A DNA stretch of 64,000 bases, taken from positions 46,592-110,591 of the forward strand of contig CAYSSJ010000008.1 in assembly GCA_964433675.1 (NCBI GenBank), in the 5' to 3' direction. The translations under genes and the position numbers were made by a program. This document shows, in pieces, positions 1-7,800 of the stretch. The notes below the pieces were generated by a model. That model searched no databases. It saw nothing but the letters and a program-made list of their open reading frames with translations, and was not told the origin of the DNA. Each line of letters opens with the position of its first letter. Position 1 is the stretch's first letter. The DNA is from CAYSSJ01 sp964433675. Lineage in GTDB: Bacteria; Cloacimonadota; Cloacimonadia; Cloacimonadales; TCS61.

Positions 1-391
1 CGATAATCAAACCGGCAACACCGGCAGAGGCAAACAGACTAAGACCGACATTCCTGAGACTGTCGAAAGATAGAAGCACTATCCCGATAGCGAAGAGCAT
101 GATTATTACAATGACGATCCGCTCCAACACATTATATTGGGTATGAATGCGACGAGATTGCAAGTTGTCCTGCTTCGAAACATCATATTTGCTTAAAACA
201 CTTAGCTTTAACAGATGAACCAAACTGATCAGAATCCAGGAAATACTGAAGATCGTGATTATCAAAATCACTTTCTCCACAATTCTATGGATAGATTCCG
301 ACATAAGCTGGTAATGATTTAAAACAATACCGATTAGTACTGATATAGCCAACAAAATAGTTGGTAAGATCATTCTACGCCAATTCTTCAT
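1..391 (-). CDS. MscS-family mechanosensitive channel, N-terminal part (runs off the window)
   Basis: The first 130 residues of a membrane protein whose 3' end lies beyond position 1. I read it by hand from the ATG at 391, which follows a GGAGG ribosome site. It has hydrophobic segments at about residues 8-25, 38-62 and 91-108. These are followed by the stretch RNVGLSLFASAGVAGLII, the start of the pore-lining helix (TM3) typical of MscS channels, and preceded by a basic RR..TQ..VLERI segment usual just before it. Such channels open under membrane tension to release solutes during osmotic downshock. It sits 13 bp after the CDP-glycerol-type transferase gene and is probably co-transcribed with it. 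Family assignment is strong, but the C-terminal beta and alpha/beta domains cannot be seen. Confidence 0.8.
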   Translation of the reverse strand, partial: MKNWRRMILPTILLAISVLIGIVLNHYQLMSESIHRIVEKVILIITIFSISWILISLVHLLKLSVLSKYDVSKQDNLQSRRIHTQYNVLERIVIVIIMLFAIGIVLLSFDSLRNVGLSLFASAGVAGLII

Positions 392-404
392 TCGACCTCC
401 ACTC

Positions 405-1499
405 TCATTGGTTTGCTATTATCTGATCTATTCTATGCTTTACTCGGACACTTGCCTTGCCATCCAAACCGGTGAAAAAATAGTCTCTGTATTCTTTCAG
501 TTTTTCCTGCATCTTAGGGGTGGGATTCAGGGCTTGCTCTACCGCCGGCAGCAGATCATCCGGACTCTTCATATGAGGAAAGGCACCTCGGAGCCAATCT
601 TTGGGATCGATAGATAAAACCGGCATCCCATCTGAATGTTTGAGCTTCTCATAAGGTAGTTCATAGATGATGCCAAACTTACCCAAAGCCAAGAACTCAT
701 TTATCACACTCGATGTGTCGCTTATCAGTGTATCGGCTGCATACATATAGGGATAAATATCATAATCATCTTTCCCGATGAGGAAAACAGACGGATGCTT
801 CTGCGCCAATTTCTCATAATACTTATGCTGAGCATGGGGAGCATATTTGCCCGCCCAGCTATATGGGTGTAATTTGATGATCAGATTATAAGTTGGTATC
901 AAGTCGGCTATTTTGTCTTTGATATGCTCTATGCAACTCGGTTTGTAAGATGGTGCGTAGAGAACTGTTTGTTTAGCATTATCCAAACCGATCTTTTCGA
1001 TAATCTCAGTTTTGTCATAAAAATCTTCCCAAAAAAAAGGGTCTAACTTCGGAATCCCGAGAATGTAGAAATCAGCTCTCTCCTGCCAACCCAAGCTTTT
1101 GATATAATCGTACCAATATTGCCCTTCCAGAAAGACATGGTAATGCACACCTTTTTGTTTCACTATATTGCGGATGCGTAGTGTTTTGATACCGACACCG
1201 TGGTCTATATGAACTTTGATGGAATCACCATATTTTTCGGGATGTTTGAGTGCATCTCCACAGATGACCAAATCGAATCCTTCGGTCTCGTCGGTGAGTT
1301 TGTAGCCTTTTTTTTGCATCCAAGTAGCGATTCTATCTTTCTCATTGAGCAGAAAAATTCCCATAAACCGCTTCTGATCCTTGCCTATCCTAAATTTGAT
1401 ATCATATTTCTTATCTTTGCACATCTGCAAATATAGTGGATAAAGTGAATTGAAATAGTATTCTTTTTTCAAATCGAACAATACTTTTATCTTTGCCAT
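405..1499 (-). CDS. CDP-glycerol glycerophosphotransferase-like glycosyltransferase
   Basis: A 364-residue cytosolic or membrane-peripheral transferase of the CDP-glycerol:poly(glycerophosphate) glycerophosphotransferase (TagF/TagB-like) fold. Family motifs are LYAPSYKP (about 180-187), IIKLHP (207-212) and DTLISDTSSVINEF (256-269), the signature for the nucleotide-diphosphate donor site. I chose the ATG at 1499 because AAGGA lies 6-7 bases upstream; an in-frame ATG at 1520 has no ribosome site. The substrate is not determinable. In a diderm it more likely builds a glycerol-phosphate or related surface polymer than wall teichoic acid. It follows a methyltransferase gene (1558-2187) and precedes an MscS channel on the same strand. 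Confidence 0.75.
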   Translation of the reverse strand: MAKIKVLFDLKKEYYFNSLYPLYLQMCKDKKYDIKFRIGKDQKRFMGIFLLNEKDRIATWMQKKGYKLTDETEGFDLVICGDALKHPEKYGDSIKVHIDHGVGIKTLRIRNIVKQKGVHYHVFLEGQYWYDYIKSLGWQERADFYILGIPKLDPFFWEDFYDKTEIIEKIGLDNAKQTVLYAPSYKPSCIEHIKDKIADLIPTYNLIIKLHPYSWAGKYAPHAQHKYYEKLAQKHPSVFLIGKDDYDIYPYMYAADTLISDTSSVINEFLALGKFGIIYELPYEKLKHSDGMPVLSIDPKDWLRGAFPHMKSPDDLLPAVEQALNPTPKMQEKLKEYRDYFFTGLDGKASVRVKHRIDQIIANQ

Positions 1500-1557
1500 A
1501 TTCAATCCTTTCGAATGCAAAAATATATTGGCAGCAGTTTTATGGCAAACATTTTTC

Positions 1558-2187
1558 TCATGTTTTTTGCAATGTGGTCAGTCGCTTTTCTATTTCCAGT
1601 GATGAAAACGGGTAATTCTCTTTGATCCAAGCAAAGGTTTGTCTCTGATAAAAAAACACATGTGTCGGATCGTTTTTATAATACCAATTGGCAAAATCAA
1701 TATCGGGATTATAAATCTCAGTCATACAATACATTTTCCCGGCAGGTTTTAGCAAGTTGGCAAGTAATCCAAATTCACGATCCGGATGATGAAAGTGTTC
1801 TATAACTTCACAACAGGCGATGTAATCGTATTTGTCATCCAACAATTCCGGATAATCATGAAAGAAGGGGTCATAAATTTGGATATTGCAACCTCTATCA
1901 CACAAGATTCTGGTAATCACCGGACCTGTACCAGCGCCGAAATCAAGTCCTTTGGCTTCCGGGGTGAAATCTCTGCATATACTGTTGGTTATAGGAGAGA
2001 CAAATTTCTGATAGTTCTCATCTTCCACATCATTGTTATGCGTCTCATATCGAGCTTTCTCCTCCAATCTGCTCGGATGCTTAGTTTCGGATAGAAAAAC
2101 TGCATCGCAAACATTACAATGGAAATAATCCTCAAAAAAATTGCGTGATTTATGATGACAAAGGGGACATTTCTCGATTATGCTCAT
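1558..2187 (-). CDS. class I SAM-dependent methyltransferase with N-terminal zinc ribbon
   Basis: 209 residues. The N-terminus carries four cysteines in two pairs (C7, C10 and C24, C27), a zinc-ribbon-like start. It is followed by a Rossmann methyltransferase with motif I LDFGAGTG (81-88) and a post-motif ACCEVIEHFHHP region typical of Methyltransf_23/UbiG-like enzymes. It transfers a methyl group from S-adenosylmethionine to an unknown acceptor. Many proteins of this architecture sit in surface-polysaccharide loci, which fits the CDP-glycerol-type transferase downstream. The start lies 4 bp after the stop of the upstream AhpD-like gene and has a weak ribosome site, so translational coupling is likely. 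Confidence 0.75.
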   Translation of the reverse strand: MSIIEKCPLCHHKSRNFFEDYFHCNVCDAVFLSETKHPSRLEEKARYETHNNDVEDENYQKFVSPITNSICRDFTPEAKGLDFGAGTGPVITRILCDRGCNIQIYDPFFHDYPELLDDKYDYIACCEVIEHFHHPDREFGLLANLLKPAGKMYCMTEIYNPDIDFANWYYKNDPTHVFFYQRQTFAWIKENYPFSSLEIEKRLTTLQKT

Positions 2188-2191
2188 ATTT

Positions 2192-2749
2192 CTATACTTT
2201 ATAACCTTCTATTTCGTCCGGTGTGAATTCCACGCCCAATCCGAGTGCTATCCGATTGACGAAATTGAAATATGCTGCTATCATGTTGATATTCAATATG
2301 TCTTCATCTGAAAAGCCGGTATCCTTTAATCTATTTATCTGCGAGCTAGTTAGCTCAGACGGTTTCGTAGTTAATTGCACTACATAGTCTATCATATTAT
2401 CTACTCTCTCTGACAGATCCAACGACTTGGGGTCTGCTATCAAAGCATTGAGCTTAGCTTCATCTTTCCAATAATGATCCAGCGCTTGGGCATGATGATT
2501 GATACAATATTCACAGCCGTTTGCTGCCGATACCACCACTGCGATGATCTCGCGCTCCTGTCTTGATAAACCGCTTTTGCCGAACATCAGACGCATATAA
2601 AGATCCATGTGTGCTTTCATCGCTTTGGGATTCAGACTTTGGATCTTCATAATGTTAGCCAGTTTCCCCCGTTTATTCTTCACCTGTTCGTACAATTTCT
2701 GCAACTCGCCCTTTGCTTCAGATTCGTCTATCGTTTTTATCCATGCCAT
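2192..2749 (-). CDS. carboxymuconolactone decarboxylase/AhpD-family peroxidase-related protein
   Basis: 185 residues, all-helical AhpD-like fold. The redox motif is C79-E-Y-C82 followed by I-N-H-H (H85, H86), the CxxC...H active site of alkylhydroperoxidase D-type and peroxidase-related enzymes. Length and the C-terminal AAYFNFVNRIALGLGVEF segment match the peroxidase-related subfamily. It probably reduces or relays thiol oxidants in the cytoplasm. GGAGG lies 11 bases before the ATG. It is the first gene of a minus-strand unit running to the window edge, with promoter candidates in the 2750-2898 intergenic region. Confidence 0.85.
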   Translation of the reverse strand: MAWIKTIDESEAKGELQKLYEQVKNKRGKLANIMKIQSLNPKAMKAHMDLYMRLMFGKSGLSRQEREIIAVVVSAANGCEYCINHHAQALDHYWKDEAKLNALIADPKSLDLSERVDNMIDYVVQLTTKPSELTSSQINRLKDTGFSDEDILNINMIAAYFNFVNRIALGLGVEFTPDEIEGYKV

Positions 2750-2776
2750 AGTTTCTTCATCCTCCTTTTTATGAGG

Positions 2777-2804
2777 AAAATATCTTGTTCAGGTTTGAAG
2801 TCAA
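2777..2804 (-). promoter_or_regulatory. candidate sigma70-type promoter for the 2192-2749 operon
   Basis: On the minus strand TTGACT (2799-2804) and TATTTT (2777-2782) are 16 bases apart, 28 bp before the AhpD-like start. A second possible pair, TTGACA (2849-2854) and TATAAC (2824-2829), has a longer 19-base spacer. The region also has to serve the divergent RqcH-like gene at 2899, for which I see no convincing plus-strand promoter. Confidence 0.4.
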
Positions 2805-2898
2805 ATGAATTTTCTTGCTTCGAGTTATATCAGAGTAAATTTTTCTCTTGTCAAAATAGCGGTTTTATCACAAAAGCGCAAAGTGAAGAGGTCGTAAT

Positions 2899-4356
2899 AT
2901 GCATTATAAATATTTGGAGCAATGGGTAAATGAAAACAGCAGTTTAAAGCTGACTGTCAAAGAGATCACAAAATTTCGTGACCAGATCTTTATAGGTTCT
3001 ATGCGTTCGCAAAAGGGCCTTCATATCAACCTTTCCTCAGAGAATAGCTTTATTTTCCATGTGGAGAAACCACTGCATGATTTTACCCGTCATAGAGAAC
3101 TTAACACTTTCAATCAGCATCTACAGCATGCCAAATTAAAAGAGATCAACATGCATTCTCATGATCGGGTCATTACGTTGATTTTTGAATATTTAGATCT
3201 GTATAATCATCTAAAGAGCTACAAATTGGTCTTGGAATTGATCCCACATTATCAGAATATCGTGCTCTTGGGCAATAACGATGTTATCTTAGATTGCCTT
3301 AGGAAAGTTAGCTATGCGGAAAATAGGCACCGCCAAGTCTTACCCGGACTAGTTTACCAACCCCCACCTGCTTTTCAGGTAGATAGACAGGAGGTAAATT
3401 ATCCGCTCAAATTCGATGATAACGGCAAGATTATGGAAGCCGCAGTTGATGGATACAAAGAGATGAATTCCTTTTTCGCAGCATATTATCAGGATTATAT
3501 TCTAACTAATAAACTCGAATCCGAACGAAAGCAACAGAGTAGAAGCATAGATAAAGAAATTAAGAAAAAGATACGGAAACTGAAGAAACAAGAGTCGGAA
3601 TATAAGGAAGCGGAATCGGGCGAGAAATGGAAACAATATGGTGAGCTTTTGAAATCTCATCTCCATCTTGTCAAAAAAGGTGATGAATATGTCACTGTGA
3701 CGAACTATTACGACAGCGATTATCCGCAAATCTCTATTCCTATCAAGAAGGATAAATCTCCGCAAGCGAATGTGGAATTATATTTCAAGAAATATCGCAA
3801 AGCAAGAGATGGTAAAGACATCATTGCCAAACAGATAGAAAAGACGAAACAAGAAATAAAAGAACTGGGAAGAAAGCGAGAGAGAGTACAGTATGAGGTT
3901 TATCTGACCGACGATAAATCTGAACCTGCACAAAAAAGCAAAAAGTATAAATTTCGCAAACTTGATGTGGACAACGACTGGCAGATAATAGTGGGAAGAT
4001 CGGCCAAAGAGAATGATTTTCTCATCACCAAAGTAGCTCAATCTTGGGATTGGTGGTTTCATACCCGCATCTTTCATGGCACACATGTTATCTTGAGGAA
4101 TTTTGCCAAAAAAGAAATGCCGGACGAACTTTTGCGACTTTGCTGCAGACTGGCTGCCTATTATAGCAAAGCCAAGCAATCCGTAAATGTGCCGGTAGAT
4201 TACACGCAGGTAAGATATTTACGCAAACCACGTGGCTCGGCTGCAGGGTTCGTAACCTACACAAATCAAAAGACTTTGTTCGTCGATCCACTCAGTTTCA
4301 GAGAAGCAAGAGCATACTTAGCTACGAGGGCGAAAAATGCACCGAATAAAAGATGA
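2899..4356 (+). CDS. rqcH: RqcH-like NFACT protein (ribosome quality control, fibronectin-binding family)
   Basis: 485 residues, short for the family (about 560-580). The NFACT-N half keeps the D89-R90 pair (SHDRVITLIF) used by RqcH for tRNA binding. It also keeps an LPGLVYQPPP motif, but the usual ELMGRHSN segment has become ELIPHYQN. Two charged coiled-coil arms span about 200-250 and 290-335. The C-terminal NFACT-R domain (about 355-460) shows VGRSAKENDFL and SWDWWFHTR.HGTHVIL, matching the D-W-H and GSHV signature. Family members bind obstructed 50S subunits and add C-terminal alanine tails to stalled chains. GAGG lies 7 bases before the ATG. The gene overlaps the next one by 20 bp. Confidence 0.8.
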   Translation: MHYKYLEQWVNENSSLKLTVKEITKFRDQIFIGSMRSQKGLHINLSSENSFIFHVEKPLHDFTRHRELNTFNQHLQHAKLKEINMHSHDRVITLIFEYLDLYNHLKSYKLVLELIPHYQNIVLLGNNDVILDCLRKVSYAENRHRQVLPGLVYQPPPAFQVDRQEVNYPLKFDDNGKIMEAAVDGYKEMNSFFAAYYQDYILTNKLESERKQQSRSIDKEIKKKIRKLKKQESEYKEAESGEKWKQYGELLKSHLHLVKKGDEYVTVTNYYDSDYPQISIPIKKDKSPQANVELYFKKYRKARDGKDIIAKQIEKTKQEIKELGRKRERVQYEVYLTDDKSEPAQKSKKYKFRKLDVDNDWQIIVGRSAKENDFLITKVAQSWDWWFHTRIFHGTHVILRNFAKKEMPDELLRLCCRLAAYYSKAKQSVNVPVDYTQVRYLRKPRGSAAGFVTYTNQKTLFVDPLSFREARAYLATRAKNAPNKR

Positions 4357-5242
4357 TTTAAGATCGCTTTTGAAAAACTGCAAAATATGCCCGCGAGATT
4401 GTGGAGTACATAGAATTTATAAAAGCGGCTATTGTAAAGGTGGGATGAAAATTCGCATCAATAGTTGCATGAAACACTTGGGCGAAGAGCCGATGATCAG
4501 CGGGCATAGAGGAAGTGGAACGATCTTTATGAGTAACTGCAATATGCACTGTCTCTATTGCCAAAACTACACCATCAGTCAACTTGGCTATGGACGAGAG
4601 TACACAGTGGAGCAAGTAGCTTCTATGATGCTCGATCTGCAAGCTGCCGGTGTGCATAACATCAATTTCGTCACCCCGACTCATTTTACATTACAGATCA
4701 GAGAAGCAATTATCAAAGCAAAGCAAGCCGGACTTTCTATTCCAATCGTCTGGAATTCCAATGCATATGAACATGCAAATCTTATCCGCGAATTAGAAGG
4801 TTTGATAGATATCTTTCTGCCCGATTTCAGATATGCAGACTGTGATGCTGCCCTCAAATATTCCGATGCACCCGATTATCCGACTTTTGCCCAAAAAGCG
4901 CTTAGCGAAATGCATCGCCAGGTTGGGAAAATCGAACTCGATGCTGATGGAATCGCCCAATCGGGCTTACTGATACGTATTTTACTCCTGCCAAGAGATT
5001 TGAACAACATAAGAGGCATTCTCACTTGGATAGCTGACAATCTCGGCACAGAGACTTACATTAGTCTAATGACGCAGTACTATCCTACATACAAAGCGAA
5101 TGAATACTCCAAAATCTCGAGACCGATACATGCTTCCGAATATAGAGAAGCGGTATCATTAGCAGAAGATATAGGCTTTGAAAACGGTTATTTTCAGGGT
5201 TTGGGAATTACTCCCGAATGGACGCCTGATTTCAAGAAATAA
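4337..5242 (+). CDS. radical SAM protein, PflX/COG1313 type (pyruvate-formate-lyase-activase-like)
   Basis: 301 residues. The radical SAM cluster motif is C68-xxx-C72-xx-C75 (CNMHCLYC). It is preceded by four or five cysteines (C15, C18, C22, C33, C44) in the KNCKICPRDCGV segment typical of PflX-like proteins. It is predicted to use a [4Fe-4S] cluster and S-adenosylmethionine to make a radical; the target is unknown. The start ATG has GAGG ten bases upstream and lies inside the end of the RqcH-like gene (20 bp overlap), so the two are translationally linked. QueC follows after 12 bp. Confidence 0.8.
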   Translation: MHRIKDDLRSLLKNCKICPRDCGVHRIYKSGYCKGGMKIRINSCMKHLGEEPMISGHRGSGTIFMSNCNMHCLYCQNYTISQLGYGREYTVEQVASMMLDLQAAGVHNINFVTPTHFTLQIREAIIKAKQAGLSIPIVWNSNAYEHANLIRELEGLIDIFLPDFRYADCDAALKYSDAPDYPTFAQKALSEMHRQVGKIELDADGIAQSGLLIRILLLPRDLNNIRGILTWIADNLGTETYISLMTQYYPTYKANEYSKISRPIHASEYREAVSLAEDIGFENGYFQGLGITPEWTPDFKK

Positions 5243-5254
5243 GGAAGTGAGACT

Positions 5255-5932
5255 ATGAATAAGAAAGCAATCGTATTACTCAGTGGCGGTATGGATAGTC
5301 TGGTTACCGCTGCTATTGCTCGGCAGGAATGTGAGAAACTCTATTTTCTGCATATAGATTACGGACAAAAGACAAGCAGACGCGAAAAAAAAGCATTTGA
5401 AGACATCGCGAAATATTATAAACCGTCAGAAAAAAAAATCGTCACGCTGGATTATTTGAAAGATATTGGTGGTTCCAGTTTGACAGACAGCTGTATGCAA
5501 GTGGAAGATCATAGTGATAGCAAAGCTATCCCAACCTCTTATGTACCATTCCGCAATGCTCATCTATTGGCAATTGCCACCTCTTGGGCTGAGGTTATCA
5601 AAGCTGGTCATATCTACATCGGTGCAGTTGAGGAAGATAGCTCCGGCTATCCGGACTGTCGAAAAGAGTTTTTCGAGCATTTTGAGAAAACTATTCGCTT
5701 GGGAACCAAAAACGAGTTTCCCATCTCCATCTGTACACCCGTGCTAGATTTGAGCAAAGCCGAGATAGTGCAAATAGGAAATAAGCTTAAGGCACCATTT
5801 CATTTAACTTGGAGCTGCTATCGAAACGAAGAGATCGCCTGCGGACGTTGTGATAGTTGTATCCTACGGCTCCGAGCTTTCAAAACAGCAGGTATAATAG
5901 ACCCACTCCCATACGAGGAGGTCAGCGAATGA
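5255..5932 (+). CDS. queC: 7-cyano-7-deazaguanine synthase QueC
   Basis: 225 residues. The N-terminal PP-loop SGGMDS (10-15) binds ATP. The C-terminal cysteines (SCY near 188 and ACGRCDSC near 196-202) form the zinc site of QueC. The enzyme converts 7-carboxy-7-deazaguanine to preQ0 in queuosine synthesis, using ATP and ammonia. AAGGAAG precedes the ATG. Its stop overlaps the trmFO start (ATGA), so two tRNA-modification genes are coupled. Other queuosine genes (queD, queE, folE) are not in the window. Confidence 0.93.
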   Translation: MNKKAIVLLSGGMDSLVTAAIARQECEKLYFLHIDYGQKTSRREKKAFEDIAKYYKPSEKKIVTLDYLKDIGGSSLTDSCMQVEDHSDSKAIPTSYVPFRNAHLLAIATSWAEVIKAGHIYIGAVEEDSSGYPDCRKEFFEHFEKTIRLGTKNEFPISICTPVLDLSKAEIVQIGNKLKAPFHLTWSCYRNEEIACGRCDSCILRLRAFKTAGIIDPLPYEEVSE

Positions 5933-7251
5933 GCCCTAATAACAAAACCATCAAGATAATCGGTGCCGGTTTGGCAGGCAGCGAGGCCGCTTTGCAGTGT
6001 GCCGAAATGGGTTATGAAGTCGAACTATTCGAGATGCGCCCATCTGTTCAGACTCCTGTGCATGAATCGGGTGATTGTGCTGAATTGGTTTGCAGCAATT
6101 CTCTTAAATCTATGCAGGAAACTACTGCCGGTGGACTTTTGAAAAAAGAACTGCAGCTATTGGGAAGCAAACTGTTGCCGCTGGCTTATCAATGTCAGGT
6201 AGATGCGGGTACTGCATTAGCGGTGGATAGGGTGAAATTCCGCCGATTAGTCACCGCAAAAATCAGCAGCCAGGCAAACATAAAACTGCACAGAAAAGAG
6301 ATAACCGAACTGGATGAGAGCCCAACCATCGTGGCTACGGGTCCGCTTACATCACAAGCTCTCACCGGTCACCTACTGAGTATTATCGGCTCACAGCATC
6401 TCTATTTCTTCGATGCTATCGCTCCGATCATCTCTGCAGATTCTATCAACACGGATATCGTCTTTTCCAAATCACGGTATGACAAGACTGAAGCTCATTA
6501 TCTCAACTGCCCTTTTGAGAAAGATGAATATTACCGGTTTGTTCACGCTCTGCAAGCAGGTGAGAAGTATCAGAGCCATGAATTTGAAGATCGTTTTTTC
6601 CAAAGTGTTGATTTCAAGTTTTACGAAAACTGCATCCCCATAGAAGAATTAGCCAAAAGAGGTGAAGATACTCTACGTTTCGGTGTCATGCGACCGGTCG
6701 GTTTGGAAGACCCTAAAACCGGCAGGCGTCCTTATGCTGTGATCCAATTACGTGCCGAAAATACCGATACAGCCGCTTATAATCTAGTCGGCTGTCAGAC
6801 TATGCTTAGATATCCCGAACAAAAGAGAGTCTTCCGTCTGATCCCGGGCTTGGAAAAAGCTGAATTTTTACGTCTCGGTTCTATACATAGAAATACCTAT
6901 CTGAATGCACCTGAAATTTTGGACGAAACTCTTGCTTTGAATTCAAAGCCAAATATTCGTCTAGCTGGTCAGTTTTCCGGATTGGAAGGCTATGTCGAAT
7001 CTATTCTGGGTGGACTGTTAGCTGCCAAACTGACGACCGGTTCGCTGCCAATGCTGCCGGAGACAACTATCAGCGGTCAGTTGTGGCGACACCTGATCAC
7101 TCAGAAGAAAAACTTCCAACCTATGAATGCCAATTTTGGTCTGTTACCTCCACTTGAGGTTAGAATTAGAGATAAAAAAGAAAAGAAAAAAAGACTGTCA
7201 GAAAGATCAATCAAAGACTTGGAAAGTCTAGCTAAATTCAAGTGCAGTTAA
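5929..7251 (+). CDS. trmFO: methylenetetrahydrofolate-tRNA-(uracil-54-C5)-methyltransferase TrmFO
   Basis: 440 residues, matching the usual length of about 435-450. The FAD Rossmann motif GAGLAGSEAA is at the N-terminus. CSNSLKS, the RYDKTEAHYLNCPF segment and the terminal GQFSGLEGYVES motif are TrmFO hallmarks. It makes ribothymidine at position 54 of tRNA using methylene-tetrahydrofolate and FAD. The frame is open further upstream, but the ATG at 5929 has GAGGAGG at 8 bases and gives the ATGA overlap with queC, so I use it. No clear terminator follows before the convergent lipoprotein gene. Confidence 0.95.
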   Translation: MSPNNKTIKIIGAGLAGSEAALQCAEMGYEVELFEMRPSVQTPVHESGDCAELVCSNSLKSMQETTAGGLLKKELQLLGSKLLPLAYQCQVDAGTALAVDRVKFRRLVTAKISSQANIKLHRKEITELDESPTIVATGPLTSQALTGHLLSIIGSQHLYFFDAIAPIISADSINTDIVFSKSRYDKTEAHYLNCPFEKDEYYRFVHALQAGEKYQSHEFEDRFFQSVDFKFYENCIPIEELAKRGEDTLRFGVMRPVGLEDPKTGRRPYAVIQLRAENTDTAAYNLVGCQTMLRYPEQKRVFRLIPGLEKAEFLRLGSIHRNTYLNAPEILDETLALNSKPNIRLAGQFSGLEGYVESILGGLLAAKLTTGSLPMLPETTISGQLWRHLITQKKNFQPMNANFGLLPPLEVRIRDKKEKKKRLSERSIKDLESLAKFKCS

Positions 7252-7314
7252 TACATTCCAAATTTATATCAATCGATAACCTAAAAAATAGAGTCTCCCA
7301 TAATATAATCAGTT

Positions 7315-7611
7315 CTACTTTGTAACTTTTACGGTGCGGCAGCTAACTGTAACAATGCTGGTAAAGTAAGTGATAATTCCGTCTATAAGAGTCTGTTCTG
7401 TCTTGATCTCATAGTCGGAAGCTCCAGCTGCCATTTGATTTGTATCCACATCGTTAATCGGCACTAATCCGAAAACTGCATACCATTGACGGGCTTCCAT
7501 TTCTTGTCCTGTTTGGGAACCACGACCGACAGTATGAACATGAGTAGCACAAGCTGCTAAGGTTAGCAGAATCACTATCATAATCATCAAGCTGATGCTT
7601 TTTTTGAACAT
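7315..7611 (-). CDS. small Bor-like outer-membrane lipoprotein
   Basis: 98 residues with a type II signal: basic start, hydrophobic stretch and lipobox LTLAAC, so lipidation is expected at C21. The mature part (GLVPINDVDTNQ, then YEIKTEQTLIDGIITYFTSIVTVSCRTVKV) has the spacing of the Bor/TRL small-lipoprotein family: a variable N-terminus, then T-x-Q-T, a hydrophobic stretch and a terminal V-x-V strand. Function is unknown. GGAGG precedes the ATG and a good promoter sits upstream (7658-7686). It stands alone, convergent with trmFO and divergent from the ABC exporter. Confidence 0.7.
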   Translation of the reverse strand: MFKKSISLMIMIVILLTLAACATHVHTVGRGSQTGQEMEARQWYAVFGLVPINDVDTNQMAAGASDYEIKTEQTLIDGIITYFTSIVTVSCRTVKVTK

Positions 7612-7657
7612 TGACTACCTCCAATTTTTTATTTACTTTATGGAAGACTCTGTTGGC

Positions 7658-7686
7658 ATTTAATACAAGGCAATATTTCGTGTCAA
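7658..7686 (-). promoter_or_regulatory. sigma70-type promoter for the Bor-like lipoprotein
   Basis: Minus-strand TTGACA (7681-7686) and TTAAAT (7658-7663) are separated by 17 bases, about 47 bp upstream of the ATG at 7611. The consensus -35 box and ideal spacing make this one of the better promoters in the window. Confidence 0.55.
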
Positions 7687-7758
7687 CAAAAAAGCAAAAA
7701 AATAAGTTGAATAACTTTTTAATATATTCGGCAGACAAATAATAGTTGACATATAAAT

Positions 7759-7786
7759 TTGCAGAAAAAAATTCATTTTCTATAGT
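7759..7786 (+). promoter_or_regulatory. candidate promoter for the ABC exporter and glycan operon
   Basis: Plus-strand TTGCAG (7759-7764) and TATAGT (7781-7786) with a 16-base spacer. The -10 box is only 14 bp from the ATG at 7801, leaving a very short leader that still contains AAGGG. A TTGACA at 7745-7750 lacks a matched -10 box. Confidence 0.4.
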
Positions 7787-7800
7787 GATAAGGGTAAAAT

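Noticed and set aside
7315..7611. Bor-like lipoprotein as a sign of a prophage
   Set aside because: No phage structural, integrase or lysis genes lie nearby. The lipoprotein has its own promoter and stands between housekeeping genes.
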